From NCBI GenBank assembly GCA_009780315.1, contig WRAH01000017.1, positions 1 to 54,431 of the forward strand: a stretch of DNA of 54,431 bases, written 5' to 3'. Origin of the DNA: Defluviitaleaceae bacterium (GTDB lineage Bacteria > Bacillota > Clostridia > Lachnospirales > WQUN01). Below, in pieces: positions 32,660 to 40,390 of the stretch. The position numbers and the translations under genes are program-made. How positions within the stretch are numbered: position 1 is the stretch's first letter; each line of letters opens with the position of its first letter. Below the pieces are notes generated by a model. The model was not told where the DNA came from, did not search any database, and worked only from the letters and a program-made list of their open reading frames with translations.

Positions 32660-32813
32660 TTTCTCGCTCTCCTTATTTGTTTCATATAATTTTGCACAAC
32701 GGCAGGGATTATATCACAGTCAGTTTATAGATACAACACCTTTACAATCCCACAAATTTATCCTAAGATTATGTCAAAAATAAATGTTTAAGAAACACCT
32801 GTGAGGAGTTTTT

Positions 32814-33623
32814 ATGAAGTCGTGGACAGTATTTTGGAAAGCATGTATTTTGATTTTCTTGGCAGTAACAACATCAGCAATTATTATTGTTGCCAGACCC
32901 ACACCACCAGCAACACGAATACCTGTAATTAACTACCACTCTATTATGTCCCATGAATTTTATTATCCAATCAATGTAGATAACCCATGGATACTATCGG
33001 AAAAGGCGTTCTTTGACCACATGTATTTCTTGTACAAAAACGATTTTACCACCTTAACGTCTGACCAGCTGATAGATTTCTTATATTATGGCGCAGAATT
33101 GCCAACCCGCCCTGTCATTCTTACTTTTGATGATGGATATTTTGACAACTATCTTTTTGCCGCACCAATACTTAGACAGTTTGGGTTTACAGGCATGAAT
33201 TTTTTAATAACCAGCGCAATACCAGAGGATACTCCGCAAATGGTGGTGTACCCGTCTCAATTTATGAGTAACACCGAAATTTTTGCATCCATGGACGTTT
33301 TTGAATTTGGTTCCCATACGCATAATATGCACCGCAGGGCAAATGGCGACCCGCTGTTGACCATTGAAAGTGTGGAGGATATTCGCGCAGACATTCGGCA
33401 AAGTTTTGACGCACCACTGACCTTTGCAACAGGCTTTGCCTATCCTTTTGGCGCATACAGCGACAATGCCATTCGCGCATTACAAGAAGAAGGTGTAAGA
33501 TTTGCCTTCATTGGCGGGCTGGATTATATCTACCGAGATACAAACCCGTTTTTATTACCGCGTTTTTGCGCTACATCAGAATGGACGATGGAGCATTTCA
33601 TTCGTATTGTAATGGGACAATAA
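32814..33623 (+). CDS. Membrane-anchored polysaccharide deacetylase
   Basis: 269 residues. An N-terminal membrane anchor (about 7-27) precedes a NodB-fold domain. Visible motifs: T-F-D106-D107-G-Y-F-D-N (motif 1, metal and base), G-S-H168-T-H-N-M-H173 (motif 2, two metal histidines) and A-Y-P-F-G-A-Y-S-D (motif 3). Such enzymes remove N-acetyl groups from peptidoglycan or other surface polymers. GAGGAG (32801-32806) sets the start. It lies just before cmk with a 19-base gap, so it may be the first gene of the cmk-plsC string. Confidence 0.9.
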   Translation: MKSWTVFWKACILIFLAVTTSAIIIVARPTPPATRIPVINYHSIMSHEFYYPINVDNPWILSEKAFFDHMYFLYKNDFTTLTSDQLIDFLYYGAELPTRPVILTFDDGYFDNYLFAAPILRQFGFTGMNFLITSAIPEDTPQMVVYPSQFMSNTEIFASMDVFEFGSHTHNMHRRANGDPLLTIESVEDIRADIRQSFDAPLTFATGFAYPFGAYSDNAIRALQEEGVRFAFIGGLDYIYRDTNPFLLPRFCATSEWTMEHFIRIVMGQ

Positions 33624-33642
33624 ATATAAGGATGTGACCTTG

Positions 33643-34335
33643 ATGACAAATGCAGGTTTTGCCGTAGCCATTGATGGCCCCGTAGGGGTTGGGAAAAGTA
33701 CGACTGCACGTATTGTGGCAGAAAAACTAGGCATGACTTATATTGATACAGGCGCAATGTATCGTGCCGTAGCTTTTTTTTGCACGGCGCGTGGAGTCGA
33801 TATACACAACGAAACTACTGTAAAATCTGTTCTTAAAGATATAGATATACACTTACGCATCGAAAGCGGTTTACAACGGCTATACTTACTTGAAGACAAC
33901 AAACGGCGTGACATTACAGATGATATTCGTACCCAAGAAGCGTCTGAAAATGCATCTGTGGTGGCAGCGCACAAATGCGTTCGCGAAAAACTCGTTGCAC
34001 AGCAAAAGCAATTGGCTGCCACAGGACGTGTAGTCATGGATGGACGAGACATAGGTTCCCATGTGTTGCCATGGGCGCAAGTGAAAATTTACTTAGATGC
34101 TTCAACAGAAATCCGAGCGAAACGGCGTTGTTTAGACCTTGAGGCAAAAGGTCAACCTGCCGAATTTGAAAAAGTGTGTGAAGAAACAAAAATTCGAGAC
34201 TATCGTGACAAAACCAGAGAAAACAGCCCCTTAATCCGCACGCCTGATGCACACTATATTGACACAGGCAAAATGACACGTGAAGAAGTTGTAGATAATA
34301 TTGTAAACATTGCAAAATTAAAGGAGGGTCGATAA
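33643..34335 (+). CDS. cmk: Cytidylate kinase
   Basis: Phosphorylates (d)CMP with ATP. The 230 residues hold the P-loop G12-P-V-G-V-G-K-S (G-P-A-G-A-G-K-S in most relatives), Y-I-D-T-G-A-M-Y-R-A, M-D-G-R-D-I-G and the C-terminal D-T-G-K-M. The ATG at 33643 is chosen over the GTG at 33634 because AAGGA (33628-33632) is too close to the latter. It lies four bases ahead of plsC. In Clostridia this gene often stands before plsC and rpsA, as it does here. Confidence 0.95.
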   Translation: MTNAGFAVAIDGPVGVGKSTTARIVAEKLGMTYIDTGAMYRAVAFFCTARGVDIHNETTVKSVLKDIDIHLRIESGLQRLYLLEDNKRRDITDDIRTQEASENASVVAAHKCVREKLVAQQKQLAATGRVVMDGRDIGSHVLPWAQVKIYLDASTEIRAKRRCLDLEAKGQPAEFEKVCEETKIRDYRDKTRENSPLIRTPDAHYIDTGKMTREEVVDNIVNIAKLKEGR

Positions 34336-34338
34336 CTT

Positions 34339-34914
34339 ATGCTTTATTCCATTACAAGAACGCTTGCATGGATAGTGTCAAAAATCCTATTCCGCTTCAA
34401 GCTTACAGGGTTAGAGAACATCCCAAAAAAAGGGGCATTTATTCTATGTGCAAACCATATTTCATGGTTTGATGCAGTTGCCCTTGCAGTATTTTTAAAA
34501 CGCCGCCCACGGTTTATGGCAAAAAAAGAACTGTTTAAAGTCCCGCTGTTTGGCTGGTATTTAAATTCCCTTGGGGCATATCCAATAAAGCGTAGTGCCG
34601 CAGATATGACTGCTTTTCGTACAACAATGAACATTTTAAACGACGGCGGCGGTCTAATCATTTTCTCTCAAGGCACACGCATGAAAGAGTTTGAAAACGC
34701 CAAAGGGGGTGTGGCACTTTTTGCACTAAAATCTGGCGCGCCCATTATTCCGGCAGGCATTATCGGCAACTATCGCTTTTTTTCGCGGATGAAAATTCGC
34801 TTTGGTGAGCCAATTTTGATGGACGAATATAAGGGCAAAAAAGTTAAAACGGAGCTAATTGATGAAATAATGAACAATGTTGTCTTTCAAGTTTCATCTC
34901 TTTGTAAAGCATAA
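34339..34914 (+). CDS. plsC: 1-acyl-sn-glycerol-3-phosphate acyltransferase
   Basis: Makes phosphatidic acid from lysophosphatidic acid. The 191 residues carry motif I N-H40-I-S-W-F-D45 and a P-I-K-R stretch like motif II. Motif III reads F-S-Q111-G-T-R-M, where most relatives have F-P-E-G-T-R-S. The Glu-to-Gln change touches a conserved residue but is not the HX4D catalytic pair. An N-terminal hydrophobic region can bind the membrane. The gene follows cmk by four bases with AGGAGG (34321-34326) ahead of it. Confidence 0.9.
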   Translation: MLYSITRTLAWIVSKILFRFKLTGLENIPKKGAFILCANHISWFDAVALAVFLKRRPRFMAKKELFKVPLFGWYLNSLGAYPIKRSAADMTAFRTTMNILNDGGGLIIFSQGTRMKEFENAKGGVALFALKSGAPIIPAGIIGNYRFFSRMKIRFGEPILMDEYKGKKVKTELIDEIMNNVVFQVSSLCKA

Positions 34915-34938
34915 TAAAATCATAATTCACGATTTTTG

Positions 34939-34967
34939 TTGCAGAATATGTAAGTTGGTGATAAAAT
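34939..34967 (+). promoter_or_regulatory. Promoter of rpsA
   Basis: TTGCAG (34939-34944), a 17-base spacer, TAAAAT (34962-34967). The leader (about 70 nt) can pair GTCGGCT with AGCTGAC (one G-U) before the AAGGAGG site. Confidence 0.55.
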
Positions 34968-35043
34968 GCTTCTAGTCGGCTGACACAAGTTTGATAATAA
35001 AGCTACTAAAAAGCTGACTCGTTGCATAAGGAGGCACTACCAC

Positions 35044-36228
35044 ATGAGCGAATATAAAAATCCTGAAGAACAATCCTTCATGGAAATGCTAGACGAATCC
35101 CGCATGACATTAAAGTCAGGTGAGGTAGTAAAGGGAATCGTTGTTCACGTAACACCTACTGAGGTTATCGTTGACTTAGGGTATAAATCAGACGGCATTA
35201 TTACCCGTGCTGAATATTCAGAAGACCAATCCGTAGAACTTGCGGAACTTGCAAAGCCTGGAGACGAAATTGAAGTATATATCCTGCGTGTCAATGATGG
35301 TGACGGCAATGTGGTTGTCTCGAAGAAAAAAGTAGACGCCCAAGCAAGTTTCCGTCTTTTGGAAAAAGCCCACGAAGAAAAAACCAAAGTACAAGGCAAA
35401 GTCACAGACCTTGTAAAGGGCGGGCTTATTGCAAATATCATGGGCTGTCGTGCATTTGTTCCTGCATCTCAAATTTCAGGACGCTTCGAGCAAAATCTTG
35501 AACAGTTTAAAGGCAAGGAATTTACATTTGAAATTTTAGAGTTTGACCGTTCAAAAAGGCGTATTGTGGCAGGACGTAAAGAGCTTGCTATAGCTGAAGC
35601 AAATCAACGCCGTGATGAAATTTTTAATAACGTTGAAGTTGGAAGTCAAGTCACAGGTACTGTAAGCCGTCTAGTAGATTTTGGCGCGTTTGTTGACCTT
35701 GGCGGCGTAGACGGTCTGATTCATGTATCTGAAGTATCTTGGAAGCGGGTACGTCGTCCTTCCGATGTACTCAAAGCTGGTGATGAAGTGACTGCAACCG
35801 TTATTGGAATTGACCCCGAAAAGGGCAAAATTTCTCTAACACTCAAAGACATCAACACCAATCCATGGAATGGTATTGAAGAAAGATTCCCTATTGGTGA
35901 AATTGTTGAGGGTAAAGTTGCACGTTTAGCACCCTTTGGTGCATTTGTTAACCTAGCAGAAGGTATTGATGGCTTGGTTCATATTTCTCAAATTGCTGAT
36001 AAACACGTGGTAAAACCAGAGGATGAATTAACACCTGGTGAGGTCATTCAAGTACGTGTTTTAGATATTGATTTAGAAAATCAAAAAATTAGCTTGTCTA
36101 AACGCGAAGCAGATGCTATATTATATCCATCCGCTGACGATGAATATTATGACGATGATGAATATGCGGACGAAGACGAGTATGATGATTACATCGAGCC
36201 TGTTGAGGATGAAACAGAAGAGGCATAA
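35044..36228 (+). CDS. rpsA: 30S ribosomal protein S1 (four S1 domains)
   Basis: 394 residues with four S1 RNA-binding repeats at about 24-95, 113-175, 196-265 and 281-352. Repeats 3 and 4 are the best kept (V-D-F-G-A-F-V-D-L, A-P-F-G-A-F-V-N-L). A tail of about 35 residues is almost all D, E and Y. The Gram-negative protein has six repeats; four-repeat forms are usual for Bacillota. In many Clostridia S1 is fused to IspH, but not here. GGAGG (35030-35034) precedes the ATG. The RNase P RNA gene starts about 35 bases after the stop. Confidence 0.93.
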   Translation: MSEYKNPEEQSFMEMLDESRMTLKSGEVVKGIVVHVTPTEVIVDLGYKSDGIITRAEYSEDQSVELAELAKPGDEIEVYILRVNDGDGNVVVSKKKVDAQASFRLLEKAHEEKTKVQGKVTDLVKGGLIANIMGCRAFVPASQISGRFEQNLEQFKGKEFTFEILEFDRSKRRIVAGRKELAIAEANQRRDEIFNNVEVGSQVTGTVSRLVDFGAFVDLGGVDGLIHVSEVSWKRVRRPSDVLKAGDEVTATVIGIDPEKGKISLTLKDINTNPWNGIEERFPIGEIVEGKVARLAPFGAFVNLAEGIDGLVHISQIADKHVVKPEDELTPGEVIQVRVLDIDLENQKISLSKREADAILYPSADDEYYDDDEYADEDEYDDYIEPVEDETEEA

Positions 36229-36245
36229 GAAGCTTAATCATCACA

Positions 36246-36610
36246 TATAATAAATATACAATGAGTATGCTGGGCAGTCGCGTGTTATGCAAATGACATG
36301 AGGAAAGTCCGAGCACCACAGGGTAAGAATGCCAGATAACGTCTGGCGGAGGCGACTCCAGGGATAGTGCAACAGAAATAAACCGCTGATGATTATATTT
36401 TATAAGCTATCAGTAAGGGTGGAAAGGTGCGGTAAAAGCGCACCGCGTCTTTGGCAACAAAGATGGCCATGTAAACCCCATTCGGTGCAAGACCAAATAT
36501 AAAGCGTAGGAGTGACCCGCTCCGCTTTGGTAGTGTCGCAAGAGGTTTGTGGTGACACAAATCCCAGATAGATGACTGTCCAAGACAGAACTCGGCTTAT
36601 AGGCTTGCTC
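36246..36610 (+). ncRNA. rnpB: RNase P RNA (with -10 element)
   Basis: The RNA component of RNase P, which matures tRNA 5' ends. The RNA spans about 36263-36610. The 5' part has the conserved GAGGAAAGTCCGAGC (36299-36313), and the 3' part has ACAGAACTCGGCTTAT (36585-36600), the universal J15-type segment. The P1 helix pairs GAGTATGC at the start with GCTTGCTC at the end (one G-U and one mismatch). A TATAAT (36246-36251) sits at the proper distance for its own promoter. It is flanked by rpsA and tRNA-Ser. The minus-strand frames here are shadows. Confidence 0.92.
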
Positions 36611-36672
36611 ATTTTTTATCATTTTTATTTTAATTTGTTATAATCCCGGATTCCCCCTTCCGGGTTATATAT

Positions 36673-36760
36673 GGAGATGTACTCAAGTGGCTGAAGAGGC
36701 GTCCCTGCTAAGGATGTAGGTCGGGTAACCGGCGCGGAGGTTCAAATCCTCTCATCTCCG
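36673..36760 (+). tRNA. tRNA-Ser (anticodon GCT)
   Basis: 88 nt with acceptor GGAGATG/CATCTCC (36673-36679 and 36753-36759), discriminator G at 36760 and no encoded CCA. Anticodon GCT is at 36707-36709 in the loop CTGCTAA. A long variable arm (GTAGGTCGGGTAACCGGCGC) marks a class II tRNA, and the T-loop is GGTTCAAATCC. It reads serine AGC/AGU codons. A terminator follows at 36796. It borders the nuclease genes downstream. Confidence 0.95.
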
Positions 36761-36795
36761 TAAGGAATTTCCTCGACTGAAAGGTTGAGGGTGGA

Positions 36796-36825
36796 AAAGT
36801 CCAGTGAATCTGGGCTTTTTTCTTT
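36796..36825 (+). terminator. Terminator after tRNA-Ser
   Basis: AAGTCCAG (36797-36804) pairs with CTGGGCTT (36810-36817, one G-U) and is followed by a T run. Confidence 0.75.
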
Positions 36826-37013
36826 GCGTAAAATTTATTGTGGACATTGAAATCGGTGGTGTGCGACATGATTATTACTCATGTAATTGCAAGAAAAGTT
36901 GTGGTTACTAACTCGCTCGCCGTCTATTTTTTCGGTTTAATCAGTTCCCACAATTTTACTTGTGTAAAAGGGAATAAATTTTACATAAAAGCATATTGCG
37001 CTGATGTTCGCTA

Positions 37014-37022
37014 TGATATAAT
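37014..37022 (+). promoter_or_regulatory. Extended -10 element before the large nuclease-like gene
   Basis: TG-A-TATAAT at 37014-37022, about 37 bases before the ATG at 37059. No good -35 is seen (TTGCGC lies 15 bases upstream); extended -10 promoters can work without one. Confidence 0.5.
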
Positions 37023-37058
37023 TAGTTGTAATGTTTTATCCTTAGGTGGAGGATTGTG

Positions 37059-38981
37059 ATGAAAAGTTTATTCTTTAACGCATTAAAATTTATGGAAAGT
37101 ATTTCCTATTTGCGCATTGAAAGAGATGTGGACAAAGTGGAGGAGGCTTCAAGCATTCTTCGCCTAATAGATAATTCTGTTGAGAATGAACTCTTCTTAA
37201 TCTTGAATATTTATCCCAGCGATTATTTTGAAGTAGAGTCGAAGGTGATATTTAATAAATTATTGAATTTTTCACATAAATCAAATGACATCTTTTTGAC
37301 ATACTATATGGATATTAGAGAAAAGGACGATGAGTTCGATATTAAACTTACAAGTTTGAGAATTATTGTTTCTGCATATTTGAAACTTGTTTTAAATTCA
37401 CCCTACTATATGTCTATAAGCATTGAAATGAGTAAAAATTATTTATTTGATATTGAGGTCTATATATTAAAAGATATGCTTGCAATGGGATATCATTCAA
37501 TCCCTCGTTTTCGTTACTATAATAAGATTGAAAAGAAAATGCACTACGTTGATGAAATGCCCATAAGGGAGCAAATTGATAAACTTACGATATCACGATT
37601 GATTATTCCAAAGCTAACAAAAATATCATTGGAAGAACAAGAGTTATTACAAAGATATTCAAACGTTTGGTGGAATAAGTATTGCGAGTTCATAAATACA
37701 TTTTATTATGACATACGACATCTTTTCGAGTTTTATCAAGGTGTTTGTTTTAAATTTGTAGTATGTAAATCCACGATTGAATCGAATTATGTCGATACAA
37801 AGTCGGGGTTAGTGTTGCATGAAATTAAATCAGCATCAAACGATGGCTTGAGTGTTGAAATTGACAATCAAGTGTATGATATTTATTTTCTTGATTTTGA
37901 TGATACACACAGCGTACTTGCAACTTTGGGATACACAAAAAAAACAATTGCTGAAAATAAAATTAAAGATATAGAGCAGTCAGTGGAGATTTATGTAAAC
38001 AACGAATTATTGGATATTATTCGCTCCAATGATAATGCTAACTTTTTTGATTCGCTCACTGACATTGTACTCGGTTTGCACGGTTATAATAAATACAAAT
38101 TTGATTCATTTTATATAAAAAGAGACTTGGTTTCTGATGAACCCGCAAAAATAGAAGTCATTAAATATGCAAAAAATCATGATGTTGACAAAGAAGAAAT
38201 ACAACTAAGCATGGAAAGATATAGTCGTAGTAAGTTTATATTTGTTCATGAAGGATTATTTCTTCCTTCGCTTAAAAAAGAATTTTCTACCAATAGTGAT
38301 ATTTTATTATTGGATAGTGGGGATTTATTTAGAAAATTGAAATACATGTTGAATGAATCAATCTTATCTATGTCAATATTTAATGACTTCATTAAGCCAG
38401 TAATAAGCACGTTGCAATTAGACAGTGATAAGGTGAAAATTTTAAAGGTTTCCGAATCGCTTATTTATGATATACAAAATTGTCCTACAGGTATAGAAAA
38501 CTGGAAAAAGTATGAAGATGTTTGTTATCGTGCAATACGGTTTTTATTTGAAGATGGCTTTGCTTGCTTTCAATTGGAATATCAAATTTCAAATGATATT
38601 CGTACTGACAAGAGAGACCTAATTCTTCAAAATAGCGGATATCATGACTTCTGGAAAGATATGAAGCTGATTTACAAGAGTAACAACATAGTCATTGAGT
38701 TTAAAAATTACAGCGATAGTATTGATAATGATGCCTTTAGACAGATATCGGATTATTTGGAGAAAGATGTTTATGGACAATTTGGAATGATATTTACAAG
38801 GAAAGACCTAAACTCCCATAGCAGGCGTAAGCAAATTGATTATCTTCTTAATAGAAACAAAAAATTGATTCTTGTAATTTCGGACGTGAATCTCATTGAT
38901 ATGATAGCATTAAAATCTGAAGGAGAATCGCCTGAAAATATTTTGATGAAATTAAAATTCTCGCTAGAAACATCTGTGTGA
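37059..38981 (+). CDS. Large protein with C-terminal PD-(D/E)XK nuclease-like domain
   Basis: 640 residues. The first 480 or so are unlike any family I know, helical and rich in I, L, N, D and K. The last 150 have a restriction-endonuclease-like core: a helix with Y-E-D-V-C-Y-R, then K-R-D520-L-I-L-Q, then I-V-I-E547-F-K549-N-Y, then F-R-Q-I-S-D-Y. This is the D...ExK...Q pattern of Mrr-like nucleases. GGTGGAGGA (37045-37053) sets the ATG at 37059. The gene looks clearly richer in A and T than the core genes around it. It is likely a defence or stress nuclease; no partner methylase is present. Confidence 0.7.
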   Translation: MKSLFFNALKFMESISYLRIERDVDKVEEASSILRLIDNSVENELFLILNIYPSDYFEVESKVIFNKLLNFSHKSNDIFLTYYMDIREKDDEFDIKLTSLRIIVSAYLKLVLNSPYYMSISIEMSKNYLFDIEVYILKDMLAMGYHSIPRFRYYNKIEKKMHYVDEMPIREQIDKLTISRLIIPKLTKISLEEQELLQRYSNVWWNKYCEFINTFYYDIRHLFEFYQGVCFKFVVCKSTIESNYVDTKSGLVLHEIKSASNDGLSVEIDNQVYDIYFLDFDDTHSVLATLGYTKKTIAENKIKDIEQSVEIYVNNELLDIIRSNDNANFFDSLTDIVLGLHGYNKYKFDSFYIKRDLVSDEPAKIEVIKYAKNHDVDKEEIQLSMERYSRSKFIFVHEGLFLPSLKKEFSTNSDILLLDSGDLFRKLKYMLNESILSMSIFNDFIKPVISTLQLDSDKVKILKVSESLIYDIQNCPTGIENWKKYEDVCYRAIRFLFEDGFACFQLEYQISNDIRTDKRDLILQNSGYHDFWKDMKLIYKSNNIVIEFKNYSDSIDNDAFRQISDYLEKDVYGQFGMIFTRKDLNSHSRRKQIDYLLNRNKKLILVISDVNLIDMIALKSEGESPENILMKLKFSLETSV

Positions 38982-39047
38982 ATATAATAATTGGTATATT
39001 TGTGGTTTTCTGCATACGGTGGTTGAATCTTACACCGACGGCAACAG

Positions 39048-39078
39048 TAACCACGATAAATGATTCAGTCGTGGTTAC
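39048..39078. repeat. Perfect 10-bp hairpin after the nuclease-like gene
   Basis: GTAACCACGA pairs with TCGTGGTTAC across a 12-base loop. The right arm is part of an imperfect direct repeat with 36897-36921 (AGT-GTGGTTACT and CTCGCC at the same spacing), on the other side of the nuclease-like gene. Confidence 0.5.
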
Positions 39079-39090
39079 TTCGGGTCTCGC

Positions 39091-39100
39091 CTCATCTCCG
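39091..39100 (+). repeat. 10-base copy of the tRNA-Ser 3' end
   Basis: CTCATCTCCG at 39091-39100 equals the last 10 bases of tRNA-Ser (36751-36760). It lies just after the nuclease-like gene at 37059-38981. It might be the far end of a tRNA-targeted insertion. It also falls inside a short hairpin (GTCTCG/CGAGAC), and 10 bases can match by chance. Confidence 0.3.
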
Positions 39101-39126
39101 AGACTAGAAACAAATAAGAACACCTC

Positions 39127-39166
39127 AAAACAGCTTGATGGATTATAAGTCCTCAAGCTGTTTTAT
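39127..39166 (+). terminator. Terminator between the two nuclease-like genes
   Basis: A perfect 12-bp stem AAAACAGCTTGA/TCAAGCTGTTTT (39127-39138 and 39153-39164). Confidence 0.75.
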
Positions 39167-39245
39167 TATGTTGAGGTTGCCCACTGCCTGTGCTAGAATA
39201 TTTCAAGGAATAAAAGTTATACGCTCAAGGAAAGGATGTACAACT

Positions 39246-40253
39246 GTGAAAATTCATTATTTCCAACGCTACCACAGCAAAGAAAATGTGCATACTTCAA
39301 ATGCAATGCTTTTGTTGTCACGCCTATACCAATACTCGCCCAGCAAATTTTTTGACTTTCTTGGAAACATTCTTCCAGACAACGCAGATATTCAGTTGGA
39401 GTTTAATATTCAAGATAAGGTAAGTGGTGGCACAGTGCCAGATGCAACCATAGGACAGGCAAGTTTCAAAATTGCTATAGAAACAAAGCTAGACGGTAAC
39501 TTTACGCTCAATCAACTATGTGGTCACATAGGCACATTTAAGAATGAAAATTATAAAGTGCTTATGACACTTGACCCCAATCCAATGCACGCTAAGTTCA
39601 CGATTCAGCTAAATCAAATGCTTGCCAAGCATAACAACACCGCAAACGACCATGTAATACATAGACATATGACCTTTGATGAGATTGTTAGTCAAATAGC
39701 TGATGTCATAGATGACCGTGACCGAGATATACAAGACGTAGTAAATGACTATCGTGAGTATTGTTATTCTAGCGGGCTAATTCCAAATGATTGGAAAAGA
39801 ATGAGGGTGCAACTTGCAAGTACTACCCTGGCAGTCAACAAAACGCTAAATTTATATTATGATAATGTGGCGAGAGGGTTTTCTGGACATAAGTATTTAG
39901 GACTGTATAGTGAAAAATCTGTTAGAGCCATTGGAAAAATACTAGCCATTGCAGTTATTGTGCCTATAGATGGTAGCCTAAGTATCGAGGGTGAGTATGG
40001 AGCAATAACGGAGGAGATGAAGGCTCGCGTATGGAAGGCTATTGATGATGGAAAAAATAAAGGTTACACCTTACACACATCCAAACATCGATATTTTTTC
40101 GTTGAAGAATTTATAGATACAGATTTCAAAAAAATAACGAAGGGCGCGCCAATGGGAACTCGCATGTTTGATTTATGCGAGGTTTTAGATGAAGATACTT
40201 TACCCAATACTGTAACCATTGCGGAAGAACTCCGTTCAAAGCAATGGCATTAG
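39246..40253 (+). CDS. PD-(D/E)XK nuclease-like protein
   Basis: 335 residues, GTG start with AAAGGA (39231-39236); the frame upstream to 39135 runs through the terminator and is not used. Near the N-terminus lies V-P-D66-A-T-I-G-Q-A-S-F-K-I-A-I-E79-T-K81, the D...ExK core of the PD-(D/E)XK superfamily, followed by a Q in N-Q-L-C-G-H. The rest is helical with a basic character. The target is unknown. The neighbour at 37059 is also a PD-(D/E)XK-type protein but of another group, so the two may form one defence locus. A strong terminator follows. Confidence 0.75.
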   Translation: MKIHYFQRYHSKENVHTSNAMLLLSRLYQYSPSKFFDFLGNILPDNADIQLEFNIQDKVSGGTVPDATIGQASFKIAIETKLDGNFTLNQLCGHIGTFKNENYKVLMTLDPNPMHAKFTIQLNQMLAKHNNTANDHVIHRHMTFDEIVSQIADVIDDRDRDIQDVVNDYREYCYSSGLIPNDWKRMRVQLASTTLAVNKTLNLYYDNVARGFSGHKYLGLYSEKSVRAIGKILAIAVIVPIDGSLSIEGEYGAITEEMKARVWKAIDDGKNKGYTLHTSKHRYFFVEEFIDTDFKKITKGAPMGTRMFDLCEVLDEDTLPNTVTIAEELRSKQWH

Positions 40254-40283
40254 CCTAGTTTTAAGTGTGATAGGCAAGTACTG

Positions 40284-40318
40284 AAAAGCCCGAAAGCAAA
40301 TGCTTTCGGGCTTTTATT
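40284..40318. terminator. Terminator after the second nuclease-like gene
   Basis: A 14-bp stem AAAAGCCCGAAAGC/GCTTTCGGGCTTTT (40284-40297 and 40302-40315) with a 4-base loop. Confidence 0.88.
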
Positions 40319-40390
40319 GTATTTTATATCTTTTTGTGATAAAATTCTTTTAGATGATATCAAAAAAAAATATATGATAGGGGAAATGAC

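Noticed and set aside
32358..32783. Serine-rich frame opposite the acidic lipoprotein
   Set aside because: It is the mirror of the E/D-rich linker on the other strand; low complexity and no binding site.
36838..37059. 73-codon frame before the 640-residue nuclease-like gene
   Set aside because: No binding site; it runs through the promoter region and ends inside the next gene's start.
39135..39245. Upstream extension of the second nuclease-like protein
   Set aside because: It begins inside the terminator stem; the GTG at 39246 has AAAGGA at the right distance.
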